The position numbers and the translations under genes are program-made. This document shows, in pieces, positions 1-11,360 of a DNA stretch of 64,000 bases. Positions within the stretch are counted from its first letter, which is position 1, and each line of letters starts with the position of its first letter. Source of the stretch: Oscheius sp. JU75 (taxonomy: Eukaryota; Nematoda; Chromadorea; Rhabditida; Rhabditidae); assembly GCA_037178855.1 (NCBI GenBank), contig JASJZC010000006.1, positions 1,426,001-1,490,000 of the forward strand. Reading direction: 5' to 3'. The notes below the pieces were generated by a model. It made no database searches, had not been told where the DNA came from, and saw only the letters and a list, made by a program, of their open reading frames with translations.

Positions 1-520
1 GCTCCGGTAAATTCCATTGCGACATGAGCATTCCGGAGCTGAAACTAGCTATTTCGGGGTCAAGATTACATTTTCCAGCTTTCTGATATTCTGCAAGGTT
101 GTGGAGCTTGGAAAAATTTACAGCTTTGCATACATCGAAAAATTGTGTCGTCCAATTTTAGATGGAACATTGCGTTTGAACTAAGCTAACTTTTGCCAGG
201 TATTGATTGATCAGGGCAAACGCACCAATACTCTGGCGAAAAATATACCTATGTGCAACTATTTTTTTTACTGCTGGACACGTGCTGACAGCTACTAACA
301 AACTTCGAAAAATGTATGATTGGCCCCGAAATGCCCGGTTTTAGGCGTCCTTAGTCGGGCGCACCTGCTCTGAGCCGAACGCAAATGTCTGACAATGAGA
401 CTCGCTCAGGACCTATTACGCAAGATATTGGATTTGAAAGCAAACACTTTCAAAATCCTTCCCACTATACCCTAAATTTGAAACATACTTCAGTTCAAAG
501 CAAACAAAAAAAAAGTTTCA
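1..520. other. Upstream region, no confident exon
   Basis: No open frame with splice sites can be joined confidently to the first supported exon at 521. An ATG at 385 opens a short frame that runs into the next exon in the wrong phase, so the 5' end of the gene at 521-6415 is not resolved. One TGAAACA motif lies at about 478-484. Confidence 0.4.
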
Positions 521-3500
521 GTCTACACCAACCAAGAACTTAAAGAAGCAGAGGCGAAGATTCGAGAGCTCGAAGAGATGAGAAAGAAGGAATCTGACAA
601 GATAAAAAAAAGACAGCCTGTAGAAGAATCTTCGACAGTTCAAGCCGCTCCGACCAGTTCCCAAATGCCAACGCCATGGGACCGGAAAATTTTGGAAAAG
701 AAGGCCAAGCAGGTGGCTGAGAGGCTGGAGAGGGAAAAGACCTTCGTGAAGACGGAACTGAAAGAGGACGGGGAGCCCCTCAAGCTCGAAAAAGTAATTT
801 TCTTGGTCATTTCGAGGAGCTTAAGGGACTGAAAAGTGCACAGTTTTAAAACACATTCATTCTTCCAGATGCTCCTCAGAAAATGTGCAATGTCACCGGG
901 GCACATCTCCGGCAATCTGCTTAGAATCATTTTACTTTCCCACTGAAACATTTTTTCGAACCGACCAAAAAAAAAAGTTATGTTTCAGCCCTTCTCATTC
1001 GGCAACTTCGGACCTCCCAAAAAGCCAGTCGAGCTGGCTCCAGAGAAGGAGAAACTTCCCTTTAAGCACCCTACCCCAGCCGATTCCCGCAGCCAGTCAC
1101 CTCCCGAAAGAAGACCTCAGGTATTTCTTGACCCCATTCTTCTAAATAGCCATGATTTTAGGATCGCGATTCCGATTCGGATACAGAAAAACGAGTGAAG
1201 GAAGTCTTGTACACTGACGACGAAGAGGAACAGGGAAAGAGAACTGACACCAAAGTTCCGTCGAAGAAGGAGGAAAAAGAGCCCCAGAGGACTGGAAGTT
1301 CGTCCCAGCACCCACAGGTTCCCGTTCAAAAAGCCGCCCACTATTTCGAGAAGACTGAGGAGGAAATCCGGCAATGGAATGAGAGAGCTGCTGCAGAAAA
1401 AAACAAGAGACCAATGGAGGACAAGGTGGGCTCTTTGTTTGAATACTATCGATCATTTATGGAAAAACTGAAATTGAAAACATACTTTGCGACTGGCTCT
1501 CCACTAACAGTGAAACATTATAACTTTTTGTTCTCAAATCGAACTGTCTTTTTTGATTGGAGCCAGAAGCTCAGCAGGACTAGCAAAAGCAAATTTAGTA
1601 CTTATTAACCTCACAGTGAGACAAAAACTGGTTTTCGAAGCGTTGGTTATCATATTCTTAAGTGTCAAGTCAAAAATTTCGGGTCGAGCCTGGTTTTTTT
1701 TCCGGGTCGACCCGAGATATACTTGAGCAAGCTGGGTTGCTCAAGTATACCATCCACCTCCCTCAAAAACACTATAAATGACAAGGTTTCAGGCCACCGA
1801 CTCCGGTTCCGAGGAAGAACTCCGTGAGGAACACGGTCGTTACTCGGACGATGAAGACGAGCCGTTCAAGGAACGAGAATTCCGAAAGAATAAGGATAGG
1901 AGACGAGACAGTCAAACGAGCTCATCGGAAGACCCTCATCGCCGTTCGGATCCGTGTCAAAAAGCTAGGAACATTTTTGAGAAGGATGAGGAGGAGGAAG
2001 AAGAGATAAGGGGACAGTCAGTGAAATGGAACAGACCTGCTCCAGAGGAGACCAGGAATGAGAAGGAGGTGAGTTTTATTCCTCGTTATTTTCTTTTTTT
2101 TTCGAGCCCGAAAAACTACGACTGGGGGGATTTCCCTGTTAGATTTTATGGTAGCAGTGAAACAAAAGAAGAAAAGAAAGCTGGAACTTTCGTCAAAATT
2201 TTGAAAACCATGTACGCTAAAAAAAGTGATGACACAACCTGTAGACTAACCTAGCGGTGAAACAATAAATCCATGATTGCGTCCAGTTCTCATCACTTCA
2301 CGACAGCAAGTCAAGCGAGACAACATTAAAAAAGGACAGTTCATACATTCTCTTATACTAAAGAATGCGTATAAGCATCGATCAACAATGGGATCACGCG
2401 TAGAAACGTTCCGCAGATGTACGATCATTATAATCTTGATAATAAGTTGTATTTTCCAAAAACTTGCAAGACTCGAATCAGAAAGCTTTTTCTTGGTGAG
2501 TACTTATAAGTTCCCTGAAACATTTGAGAACGTGAAGTTGAAAAGTTTCCAGTTCAAAATGATGACCAAAAAATGTGGCTGGGATGCGGCCAGTGTGTTA
2601 CTATTCGATAGATACAAAAATAAAGTGTAGTTTTTTTAAGTACATTTTCAATATACTGTTCTTTAGCCTAGAAAATTGTAGTTGCGAGAGTCAAAGCTGA
2701 AAATGAATGCTTTGAGAAAACGTGTAGGAGGAGGTTCGAATCTTCTCCTGTCTTCCAAATCTGGTAAGGAAACTAGGCTGGCATTGTCTCGAGGAGTCAA
2801 TGCCCAGTAGTCCACAATCAGAGCGAAAATCAAAAAGTCTGAAACCGTTATGTACCCATTTTTGAACACACGAAATCGAGGAAAACAAACTTCTTTTAGA
2901 CATCTTCTCACCTCTCGGAAAACGTAAGTTTCTGTGAATGTTTGGCTGCCAAGAACCTCTGTTAGAAGCAACTTCAACTATTTCAAATGGTATCGCACCC
3001 TTGCAAGCCACTTCACCTCACGTTTTCACCACCATTTTACCATGGTTGTAGACCTGGCCTAGAACCACAGATTTTTTTAAAAACATAAAATTTATAGCAC
3101 CAAAAAACCGTCACTGAATCTTACTAATAGAGGTTTCATGTAATGGGTGGTACTCTTACCTCATTTCCAACGATTGTCATTAATTTTTCTATGCAGAAAA
3201 GCACAAAATTGCTCGAAACTTACTTAGAAGTTTTCAGAGACGTGTAGAAGCATACGCTCGGGACAGCCAGAGATACAGAGCCAATTCAGACGAGATCAAG
3301 GAGAAGGAGTCGGAAGTCAAGCCTGAAATTGTGGAAGGACCACCAAACATCAGATCCAGAGGGGACCCGAACAATTTGGTGAGGTGTTGCGATGTCTTTA
3401 TCCCGTATGGTCTCGGTAACTGAATGTTCTCTCCAGTTCGATCTCAGCTGTCTGAACACGCCGCTCTCCTGTACTGTTAGGCAGCCAGAGGAGTCTCCCG

Positions 3501-5610
3501 AACAACCTCGGCTGCCTGACTTACCCATGAAACGTTAAATGTTCAGGTGAACCATCGTCCACAGATGCCAAACGAGAAGAATGCTCTACACACTTATATG
3601 CAGAAGTCGCTGGAGGAGAAGATAAGAGACGAAAGAGACGTAAGTTTTAAAGAGAGAGACAGAGAAACAGGGAGACAGTGAGACTGAGAGGCAGAAGAGA
3701 CAGAAACCTTCTTCTTCATTTTCAGAGTGAAGAAGCTCAACGAAAACTGCGGATTTGGCAGAGCCATGAAGAGGTTAAGAGACAAAAGGCCGAACAGGAA
3801 GCCGCCCAAAAGGAAGCTGACCGACAGCGAAAACTTCAAGAAAAGCAGGCCGAAGAGGACAAGAAGGTCGCAGACGTCAAAGAGACGCTGAGATTGAAGC
3901 GATTGAACGAGGAGAGGATCATGCGAGAGGCTCTGGAAGCCAATAGACGTCAAGGAGAGGAGGAAGAGAAAGAGAGACAGAGACTGGTAGCCCAGAGATA
4001 CCAGAACAGTTCCCTGGACGAGATGTTCAATAGACACAGAAGGAGACAGGGATCTGAATCGGAGTCCGGAAGATTCCCTTCCCCAGATGGGTACCAGGGG
4101 AAGCCGTACAGTATCTTTGATCAACCAAGACCGATGAATGAGAGACAGGAACTGGGAAAAGATGGACAGAGAGAGTCTGGATTCCATGACGGACAGAGAG
4201 AGGGACCGGGGCAGCGACATGGACACTCTCAGTCCCAGTGGAATGAGAGACACCCGCAGTCTGCATACCAAGACGGACACAGACAAGGACAGTATCAGTC
4301 TCTATGGAATGAAGGACAGGGTCAATCTGACCACTGGAACGAGAGACACGGGCAGGCCAGCTTCGTCACTGGTCCGGAACAGTCGAAAAGGATCGAGCGC
4401 CCCATGAGACCAACCTCCATGGTACCAGATCAAAGAAGAGGAAGCTTCCAGAGCCAGGGTATCGAAGCGTCACAGTGAGTTTATTTTTGGTTGAAACGCG
4501 TCGAGCACAGGAAGAATAGGAAAAGAATTTGGGATAAGATTTTATAGTAAAAGTGAAACATTTGTTGTTTGTTTTCAAGTCAGTAAGACAATCGAACGAT
4601 TAGTGGTCCGATAAATAGGGTTTTTTTTAAACGAAATATGACAAGAAGAAAGTAAAGAACTAAAAACAAGGACTACGCATAGAATGTGCGAAGCAAAAAG
4701 TAACGAAGGCAGTTTTATAAGTTGTCCGAAACCAAAAACAAACTTTTTGCGGGCTGAAAACAGAAATCAATATTTTTGTTCTGCTATTCGTCCACGGAAT
4801 ATTCGCAGCTAGTGATACTTCAATAAAACATTTGAAAACTGCTGAAAAAAATAACAAAGAATTATGTTCCAGGACCCCCTTCAACCGAGGGCCCGAGCCT
4901 GGCAGCAGACAAGGATTTGGACCTGAAAATCAAGGAAATAGAGGAGGCTTCCAGAAGCAGAACAGAGAGAACTTCGATACTTCGCCGTGAGTTTGTTTTT
5001 TCATTGAAAACTATAGAAGAACAAGAATTGGATTGAGCATTCTTCTTGTTCTGAACCTACTTAGTAGTGACAGTGAAACATGAAGTCTTAACATTGCAAA
5101 TTTCAGGACTCCCTCCTTCCAATCCAAACACTCAGATTACGGCTTCAATCGCCAGAACAGTGGTAGCCCCCGACCATGCCAATGGCAGCCCTCCCGTCAA
5201 GTCTCGCCGCCTCAAAGGTACGGTTACAATCGCGGGGACTTTTCGGACACCGAGTCGGAGTACGACCACAGACGTGGCTTGCCGTCAAGACGACGAGACT
5301 TTCCCTCTGGCTAGTGAGTTCAGAAGCATGAAAAAGCCTGCTTTTTCACTCAGCATGCTTAGCCTGACACCACAGCTAGACAGCCACAGTTATTGTTCAG
5401 ACAGTTTTCTGACCCAAGATTAAGTTTTTTGTATTTGCTATGTTCTCGTGTTTTGAGAAAGAAAAGTTTGCGGGAAGGTGATACTTGTGTTTGGAATAGG
5501 TATTGGAATGAAGTAACAGGTCACATGAAAGATTTCGTGTAAAGAAGAACAATGTCATAATACTGTTTTGTGAAAATATCTATATTTATGCTTTTCGTGA
5601 AACCATTTTA
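479..5610. promoter_or_regulatory. Cluster of TGTTTCA/TGAAACA motifs in introns (candidate 21U-RNA promoters)
   Basis: TGAAACA occurs near 479, 944, 1513, 2158, 2256, 2515, 4553 and 5074, nearly all inside AT-rich introns of the 521-6415 gene and all on the strand opposite to the gene. This is the core of the upstream motif known for type I 21U-RNAs in Caenorhabditis and Pristionchus (CTGTTTCA). Function is inferred from sequence and density only. Copies at splice acceptors (for example 982) were not counted. Confidence 0.5.
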
Positions 5611-6415
5611 CTTCAGTCCGTGAAATTTCCGTCCAGATTCGTGACGGGACCCAGAGAAGCTTGAATGCATGCCAACTGCACTCATTTCTATTGAGTTACA
5701 ATCTTTCAAAATTTTCAGTGAGCATGGCTTCGAACCCTATCGTCCCGCTTATCACCAGCATCATCAGAAACAGGACCAATACAGACAGGACCAGTACAGT
5801 CAGAGGGGCTTCCAAAATGTGCCGACGGGATCCCAGAATGAAGGAGGATATAGACAAGGCCCTTCCCGAGAGAACACGTAGGATTTGATCATATTTCAAA
5901 TAATGGAAAGACTTCTAGGATGTTCCACCCGCAATCGAACCAGGGGAGCTACTACGGCGGTGATGGGGGCAGCCGCACCAGTTCCGTGACGGGTGACTAT
6001 CCAGGAAGAGGGTGAATATCTAGCTCTCTATTTCTCTGTGTCTCTGTCTACTAACGTATTTTTCAGACCAATCTCCTATTCGAACGTGGATCGTTCCGAG
6101 GACAGAAAGAATTTTATTGGCTTCATCGTGCTCTACCTGAAAATGGACAAGAATATGCCGAACAACAAGACCAGAGTTTGTTATCTGTGCTTCTTGACCA
6201 TGAAAAAACGTTTAGTGGAGCTATATTCAAACGGTCATCTCCCCGGATTATCGAAATCCTGCGGAGATCTTTGAAAGAGCAGACTGGTGGAATGCAATCA
6301 CCGAGGAGAATGATCAGATCACGATTAATTTTCAGCCCAAAACAGGCGATGTAAGTTTTGTTCCAAAAAATTTATTGCATGAACATTTCAGGTCTTGTTC
6401 GCTTTAGATGTGTAG
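521..6415 (+). CDS. 14-exon gene for a charged, disordered protein with a compact C-terminal domain; function unknown
   Basis: I do not recognise this protein. Exons that join in phase are 521-793, 989-1120, 1162-1425, 1793-2068, 3238-3378, 3547-3639, 3726-4474, 4873-4986, 5107-5313, 5719-5877, 5919-6011, 6067-6175, 6216-6350 and 6392-6415 (TAG). All have GT/AG borders, mostly TTTCAG acceptors; the intron at 6176-6215 is 40 bp. The 5' end is open. The N-terminal half is rich in K/E/R and predicted coiled coil, with a motif repeated in exons 3 and 4 (YFEKTEEEIRQWNE and IFEKDEEEEEEIRG, each just after a KA..). Exon 7 is a long KR/QE helix followed by Q/H/G-rich repeats (SQWNERH, SLWNEG, HWNERH). 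The last about 80 residues change character: hydrophobic and ordered (IGFIVLYLK ... ERADWWNAITEEND ... QPKTGDVLFALDV). A cytoskeletal or RNA-binding scaffold is possible but not shown. Intron placement is strong; the first exon is uncertain. Confidence 0.72.
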
Positions 6416-6622
6416 GAGATCATACTATTAACGAGCCCCGGTGTCAGCTTTTCTTCTTGTCTTGCTACTGGTTCATGATTCGCTTCTTCATGGTTATTTC
6501 TTTCTATTGTTCATTAAACTGGTTGTTGAGGCTTTGACATAGAGACAAGATGAAAGAAAGATAGAGAGATAGCGAGATGGACCCTTTAACAAAACTGTAG
6601 AACAGAAATAAAGCTTCTATTG
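6416..6622. other. Short convergent spacer between the first gene and clec A
   Basis: About 200 bp between the TAG at 6415 and the stop of the minus-strand lectin. It holds an AG-rich tract (about 6540-6575); no gene seen. Confidence 0.5.
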
Positions 6623-7662
6623 TCAGGGTAGAGAAGACTTCTTGCAGACGAAAGCGCGAAGAGTTATCGTCGCGGGAGCATATGTATCGAATGTGAATCG
6701 ATAACCTTTGACATCAGGTCTCTCATCAACATTCAGCTAGAAAACAAAAGTGCTACGTTTTTATGACTTACATATCCATATTGTTGTCCTGGCACCGGGC
6801 GCGCCGGTGCCCAAGGCTGGTAGTTTAGAGCAGTCCCGTCCGTCCAAGTCCATGCATTACTTACGTATAGAAGTCCTACTAGCACTTGATTAATTCCATC
6901 TTGAGGGTTTCCTGTAGCAGATAGTTCGCTAACAAAATAGAGCTCATCAGAGTTGTGAATCGAAGCTAAGTGTCCTCCAGAACCCTCTACGCAGTTGGCC
7001 TCAGCGTCTGCATGAGTAGTATGACTTCCAGTGAACGTTCTGTAGCAAAAGTTTGTCTTGTTGAAGTAGGTCCAGCCAGTCTCGCAAAGTGCTGAAGACT
7101 ATCATTGGTCACTTAGTAACTAACCATGTCGAGAAGTTGGCTGGATAGTCTGAGAGACTGGATCGGTCATGCAAATGTATGGGAGCTTGGTAGAACAGTT
7201 CGGATTTCTAAACTTGATAGTTCAGCCACAGTCTCCCTGTATCTCAACCTACCCCCACAGATTTGTTCCTCCTTGAATAGCAGCACACAGGCCGCCTTGA
7301 GATTGCCCCGACGCCCAGTTACTATAGGCATAAGCTGTTCCATCGACCCATGTCCAGTCACTCTGCATCAAACTGTTGAGTCCAATATAGTAAGATTTCT
7401 CCGAAGTTAGCAGACTCCCAACAAAGGAGTTTACAAAACCGTTGCCCACAGTAGCCAAAAAGCCACCATCCCTGTTACAGGACACGCTGGCCCCGAAATA
7501 GTTTTGAACGTCCGTCGAGATTTTGAAGCAACTAAAGGTTGTCAAACGAATACCGTTAATAGCTTACGTGTTGACCTTAGGATCCAGATAGTATCCGGGT
7601 TGGCATTGTTGAGAAACAACTATGTGGGTTGTTATAAACAGAAGGATCCAAAGTTTCAGCAT
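6623..7662 (-). CDS. Secreted protein with two C-type lectin domains (clec copy A)
   Basis: Minus-strand exons 7662-7568, 7531-7253, 7207-7125, 7091-6772 and 6736-6623 join in phase (about 298 residues, stop TGA). The start is the ATG at 7662, which opens a signal peptide (MLKLWILLFITTHIVVS). Domain 1 has the family pattern CFKIS..CNRDGGFLATV, YYIGLNS, WTWVDGTAYAYSNWASG and PYICM. Domain 2 has LCETGWTYF, CYRTF, GGHLASIHNSDELYFV, WTWTDGTALNYQPWAPA and ends RAFVCKKSSLP. Such proteins are usually secreted carbohydrate- or microbe-binding factors; no EPN/QPD calcium-sugar motif is evident, so sugar binding is not assured. The gene is head-to-head with copy B. Exons 1-3 are almost identical to copy C (offset 9,157 bp). 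Introns are 33-45 bp. Confidence 0.85.
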
Positions 7663-7821
7663 TTTAAACTGGAATTTCGGGAACGGAGCTCACAATCAGC
7701 TCGCTGCTCTCTTTATGTCCTATCTCAAGAAGCATAGTCAGCTTACGACAGTTCGATAAGCCATCTTGATAAGCGCCTACTCCTATTTTACTAGAAACCG
7801 GATATCAAGAAAAGTTTATTC

Positions 7822-8165
7822 TCAAGGCAGAGAAGGTTTTTTGCAGACAAAAGCCCGATAAATTGTATCCACTTTGGGATTATTTGCGGAATTGTACCTG
7901 TAGCCGTGACCTCCCGCGAATTCATCTGCAAAATGCTACAGGAAACTGACTGCCTCAGTAGACTTACAAATCCATAGTTGTACCCAGGCTACGGCGCCTA
8001 AATTTGGTAGTCGAATGGGGTATATAGTCAGACAGATAACTGGCTGGGCTGCCAAAGAGCAAGGGACAGCATCGGTCCTACAGATGTACGAGAATGAACA
8101 GGCTGGCTATCCTAAAATTGGTCTGGCTCTGTCTTGGTCTCGGTCTCAACGAACATTGCTAAATT
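7822..8165 (-). pseudogene. Remnant of a C-type lectin gene (3' exons only)
   Basis: The minus strand reads the usual last clec exon (FADEF..., then RAFVCKKPSLP and TGA at 7822-7824). It is followed upstream by broken pieces of the second lectin domain near 7975-8060 (a TPFDYQ-like stretch, disrupted). No first domain or signal peptide is attached. It sits between copies A and B, and an equivalent remnant lies at 16979-17240. Confidence 0.6.
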
Positions 8166-8337
8166 AAAGTTGCAAAGAGATGGATCCAAAAATTCAGCAT
8201 GGGAAAACTATAGAATAGGAACATTATTCGGAAGTATTTACCGGAAACTCTTTACTGACTGTTCATTTATGATAAGCGAAAGAAGCAAGAGGAGCGGAAG
8301 ATAAGACTGTTACTTTGCCCAACAGCCGGATTCCAGC

Positions 8338-9397
8338 ATGTTGAAACACTGGATCCTTCTCTTTGTGACCGCTCAAACAGTCTTCTCTCAACAATGTCCA
8401 TCGGGATACATTCTCGACACTCGCAACAACAGGTAAGAAAGTTATTCAGCTGGGTATTTACAAATTCCTAGATGCTTCAAAGTCTCCACAGACACCCAAA
8501 ACTATGTAGGAGCAATGACCTACTGCAATAGAGACGGAGGCTTCCTAGCTACTATCGAAAACGGATTTATCAATTCGTTCGTGGGAGGTTTAAATGGAAT
8601 GGAGTCGGAGAAATCTTACTATATTGGACTGAACAGTTTGGTACAGGGGGCTGGAGTCTGGACATGGGTCGATGGAACAGCTTATGCCTATAGTAACTGG
8701 GCGTCGGGGCAATCTCAAGGCGGCCTGTGTGCTGCTATTCAAGGAGGAACAAATCTGTGGGGGTAGGTTGAGATACAGGGAGACTGTGGCTGAACTATCA
8801 AGTTTAGAAATCCGAACTGTTCTACCAAGCTCCCATACATTTGCATGACCGATCCAGTCTCTCAGACTATCCAGCCAACTCCTCGTCATGGTTTGTTGAC
8901 TATATTACTGTTGAAAATGGTATTCAGCTCTCTGTGAGACTGGCTGGACATACTTCAACAAAACCGATTCTTGTTACAGAACATTCACTGAATCTCGAAC
9001 CAATCATGCAGATGCTGAAGCGACCTGTGTTGAGGGCTCCGGTGGTCATTTGGCCTCTATTCACAGCTCTGAAGAGATCTATTTTGTCAGTCAACTGTCA
9101 GGAACAGGGATAGCCCAAGACTGGCCAAACCAAGTTATTATTGGGCTTCTTTTTCTGAATAATGCATGGTCTTGGACTGATGGGACCGCTTTCGACTACC
9201 AGATTTGGACACCGGGTGCACCGTGGCCTGGGGGATATAACTATGGATATGTAAATCGGATGAAGCAGTAACAAGTTATGGGATTTTAGCTTTTTGCAGA
9301 CGAGTACATGGGATCTCAAGGCTACAGATACAAATTTGACAACAATGTGGAGAGAACTTTTCGTGCTTTCGTCTGCAAGAAACCTTCTCTGCTTTGA
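8338..9397 (+). CDS. Secreted protein with two C-type lectin domains (clec copy B)
   Basis: Exons 8338-8432, 8472-8762, 8808-8890, 8928-9250 and 9290-9397 join in phase; stop TGA at 9395. The start ATG opens a signal peptide (MLKHWILLFVTAQTVFS). Domain 1 has TYCNRDGGFLATIENGF, YYIGLNSLVQG and WTWVDGTAYAYSNWASG. Domain 2 has LCETGWTYFNKTDSCYRTF, GGHLASIHSSEEIYFVS, WSWTDGTAFDYQIWTPG and ends FRAFVCKKPSLL. Cysteine spacing is that of the nematode clec family. Two acceptors are possible for the last exon; only ttttag at 9288-9289 keeps the frame. The gene is divergent from copy A across about 675 bp that holds a clec remnant. Confidence 0.85.
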
Positions 9398-9990
9398 TAA
9401 TGAAAGCTTAATTTTCTTTTTACAGTTTTGTGACGGGATCCGACTCTCTGTTACCCCAAGTATTGTGTCGCTCACTGGTCTTCTTCTTCTACGACGCTTT
9501 TCCCTTGGTCGACTTTCTGGCCGAGGTGGCCTTCTTTTTACTCTCTTTCGACTGCTGTGTCTTGTCTTTCGAGCTCGAAGAGTTCTTTTTGCTCTCCTTC
9601 GTACTAACCTCCTTCTTCTTACTGTATTTCGTGGACTTTTTCTCGCTCTCCTTCGAGCCAGGCTTCGACTTTTCGGTTCTCTTAGATTCCTCAACTTTTC
9701 TAATTTTCGCCGAGGAAACCTCCCTCATCGTGCCAAAAAGCAATCAGTCAAGATGGAAAGGGCTCGTCTTGGGGTCCTTTTCCTTCTCTGACCGCTTTTT
9801 GGCACTGTCCATGATCATATTGGAGGCGAATTTCTCCTTCCTGTTTTCATTTTTCTTGCTCTCCTCCCGACCAGGACTGGGCTTCTTTCTTGTATTTTCA
9901 GTACTCGAACGAATCTGTTGATGTAGGTTGAGAGGCAGGAAGATTGTGGCTGGACTACCGAGTTTAGAAACCCAAACTTTTCTGAAACCC
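9398..9990 (+). pseudogene. Mosaic of clec-derived pieces downstream of copy B
   Basis: The stretch just after copy B (about 9398-9465) matches the segment after the intact lectin at 38.8 kb (AAAGCTT ... GGGATCCGACTCTCT). At 9921-9985 there is a plus-strand piece equal to clec intron 2 plus the start of exon 3 (GTAGGTTGAGAGGCAG ... GTTTAGAAACCCAAAC). Between them lies unrelated Lys/Ser-rich minus-strand sequence. This looks like duplication and recombination debris. Confidence 0.5.
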
Positions 9991-10028
9991 CTAACCCGTA
10001 CTTTTCTTCTCATCACGTTTCTCCCCAC
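9489..10028 (-). pseudogene. Lys/Ser/Glu-rich minus-strand coding fragment
   Basis: Two adjoining minus-strand frames (10028-9744 and 9743-9489) encode very basic low-complexity sequence, such as KKPSPGREESKKNENRKE, SAKKRSEKEKDPKTS and KESKKNSSSSKDKTQQSK. They are separated by a stop and have no clear start or splice structure. It could be the tail of a chromatin-type protein captured here. No family is assigned. Confidence 0.35.
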
Positions 10029-10196
10029 TATTCTTTGTAGGTGAGCTGGATTCCGAAACTTTTTGTAAGCTTCAAGGATGCAATGGTGTAAGACTTCTTC
10101 GTCACAAGATCTTTACTTCTTCGTCGCTATCTCTTCTTCCAAAGCGTAACTTTTTTTTTGAATTTCATCCATTTTCTGATTGGCTCCATAAACTCT

Positions 10197-10535
10197 CTAC
10201 GTTCGATTTGGTCCAACCTTACTTTCCGTATTCTTTGCTCCAACTTTTTCCACCAAAACAAAAATTCTTCCCTGGATACACATCGATAAATCCCCGGAAC
10301 CAACTTTTTGCATCCTTCTTTCTCGTCCTTTTACTGACTTTACGACGCTGGGATCCGGTTCGTTCCTTGCTCTCCTTCTTCTTTTCACTCTCCTTTGTCT
10401 CTCGAGCTCTTTCCCTACAAATAGAGACACTCTATTTTTGTTTCTCTGTCTCTCTGTCTTTTTGTTTCTCTTTCCCCTCACCTTGGTCCTCGGACTCTTC
10501 CTTTGACTCTCCTTATCTGTCCTCCTTGAGCTCAT
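10197..10535 (-). pseudogene. Arg/Lys-rich minus-strand fragment
   Basis: A minus-strand frame of about 112 residues rich in RRTDKESQRKSPRTK-type sequence, running into a more ordered stretch (GSGDLSMCIQGRIFVLVEK). It may belong with the Lys/Ser-rich fragment at 9.5-10.0 kb. No recognisable domain, start or splice sites. Confidence 0.3.
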
Positions 10536-10567
10536 CCTCTTCTCACTGTTTCTCTTATTCTCCTCTC

Positions 10568-11360
10568 CCTCTTCAATTCGGCGAAGACCTAGTTCCAGAG
10601 GACGAAGAGGGAAAAGTCGAGGTTCCGCTACATCTGAGGAGCAACGGCAACTTGGTCGACGAGATCTTCCGACGAGTGTACGACAATCCGGACCATTTGA
10701 ATACGCGAGCCATTCATTGCCCTACTAATGCACATGTGAATAAAATGAACAAGCGTATATTAGATTCGATGCCCGGCTAGGCAGATTTCTTTTATCAAAA
10801 CCAAGCCTATTATTCTTAGAAGATACCCTCCTTTATCGTCTCGAGCTCAAAATTGGAAGTATTGTCATGCTGATCCGGAACCTAAACGTTCACGAAGGAT
10901 TGTGCAATAATAGTCGTCTCCAAATCATCGGCTTCGAACGAAAGAATGCAATCCTCTGCTAATTCATCAACGGAGCCCGAAAGGGTAAAAAAGTCATCAT
11001 TCCTCGCATCGATTTAAAGTCAGAAAAGGGACGAGGTAAGCCATTGATCCCTCTAATTATGCATTTTAAGAATGAGCTTCGTGCTTAAAAGGAGATGGTT
11101 CCCGATGAAGTTGACTTTTGCCACGACGGTCAATAAGAGCAGTCGTTGGAGAGAGTGGGAGTCTATCTACCAACCGAGTGCTTCTCTCATGACCAGCCCT
11201 ATGTGGCTTTCTCCCGTGCCACGTCCGCCGACGGCCTCAAGATCCTGATTCCCCACACGAAGTTCGAATGTGGTGGATCGATGCGTACTCTAGATGGTTC
11301 TGATGGCTATTCCTCTTCTTATCCTGTCCGCTTCTTTCACCTATCCCGTCTCTGCTGATT
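10568..11360 (+). mobile_element. Decayed Helitron (PIF1-like helicase C-terminus)
   Basis: The plus strand encodes, across several frames, the end of a Helitron/PIF1 helicase: LVDEIFRRVYDN, RAIHCPTNAHVNKMNKRIL, then GSIVMLIRNLNVHEGLCN (the Helitron motif normally followed by GTRL), then SLERVGVYLPTECFSHDQPY and VAFSRATSADGLKIL. Stop codons (for example near 10960) and frameshifts separate the blocks. No Rep/nuclease part and no Helitron termini were identified, so this is a fragment of an inactive copy. Confidence 0.8.

Noticed and set aside
981..988. TGTTTCAG counted as 21U motif
   Set aside because: It is the splice acceptor of the exon at 989; several similar acceptor copies (for example 41391) were also excluded or treated with caution.
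2691..3011. Minus-strand frame of about 106 residues in intron 5 of the first gene
   Set aside because: No acceptor/donor pair or recognisable domain; it lies wholly within a well-defined intron of the opposite strand.
3594..4286. 230-residue minus-strand frame rich in L and S
   Set aside because: Exact shadow of the K/E/R/Q-rich exon 3726-4474 on the plus strand, which has consistent phases on both sides.
10429..10470. CTCTGTCTCT-type microsatellites (also near 3650, 6020, 47570, 58377) as regulatory elements
   Set aside because: Common simple repeats with no sign of function beyond low complexity.
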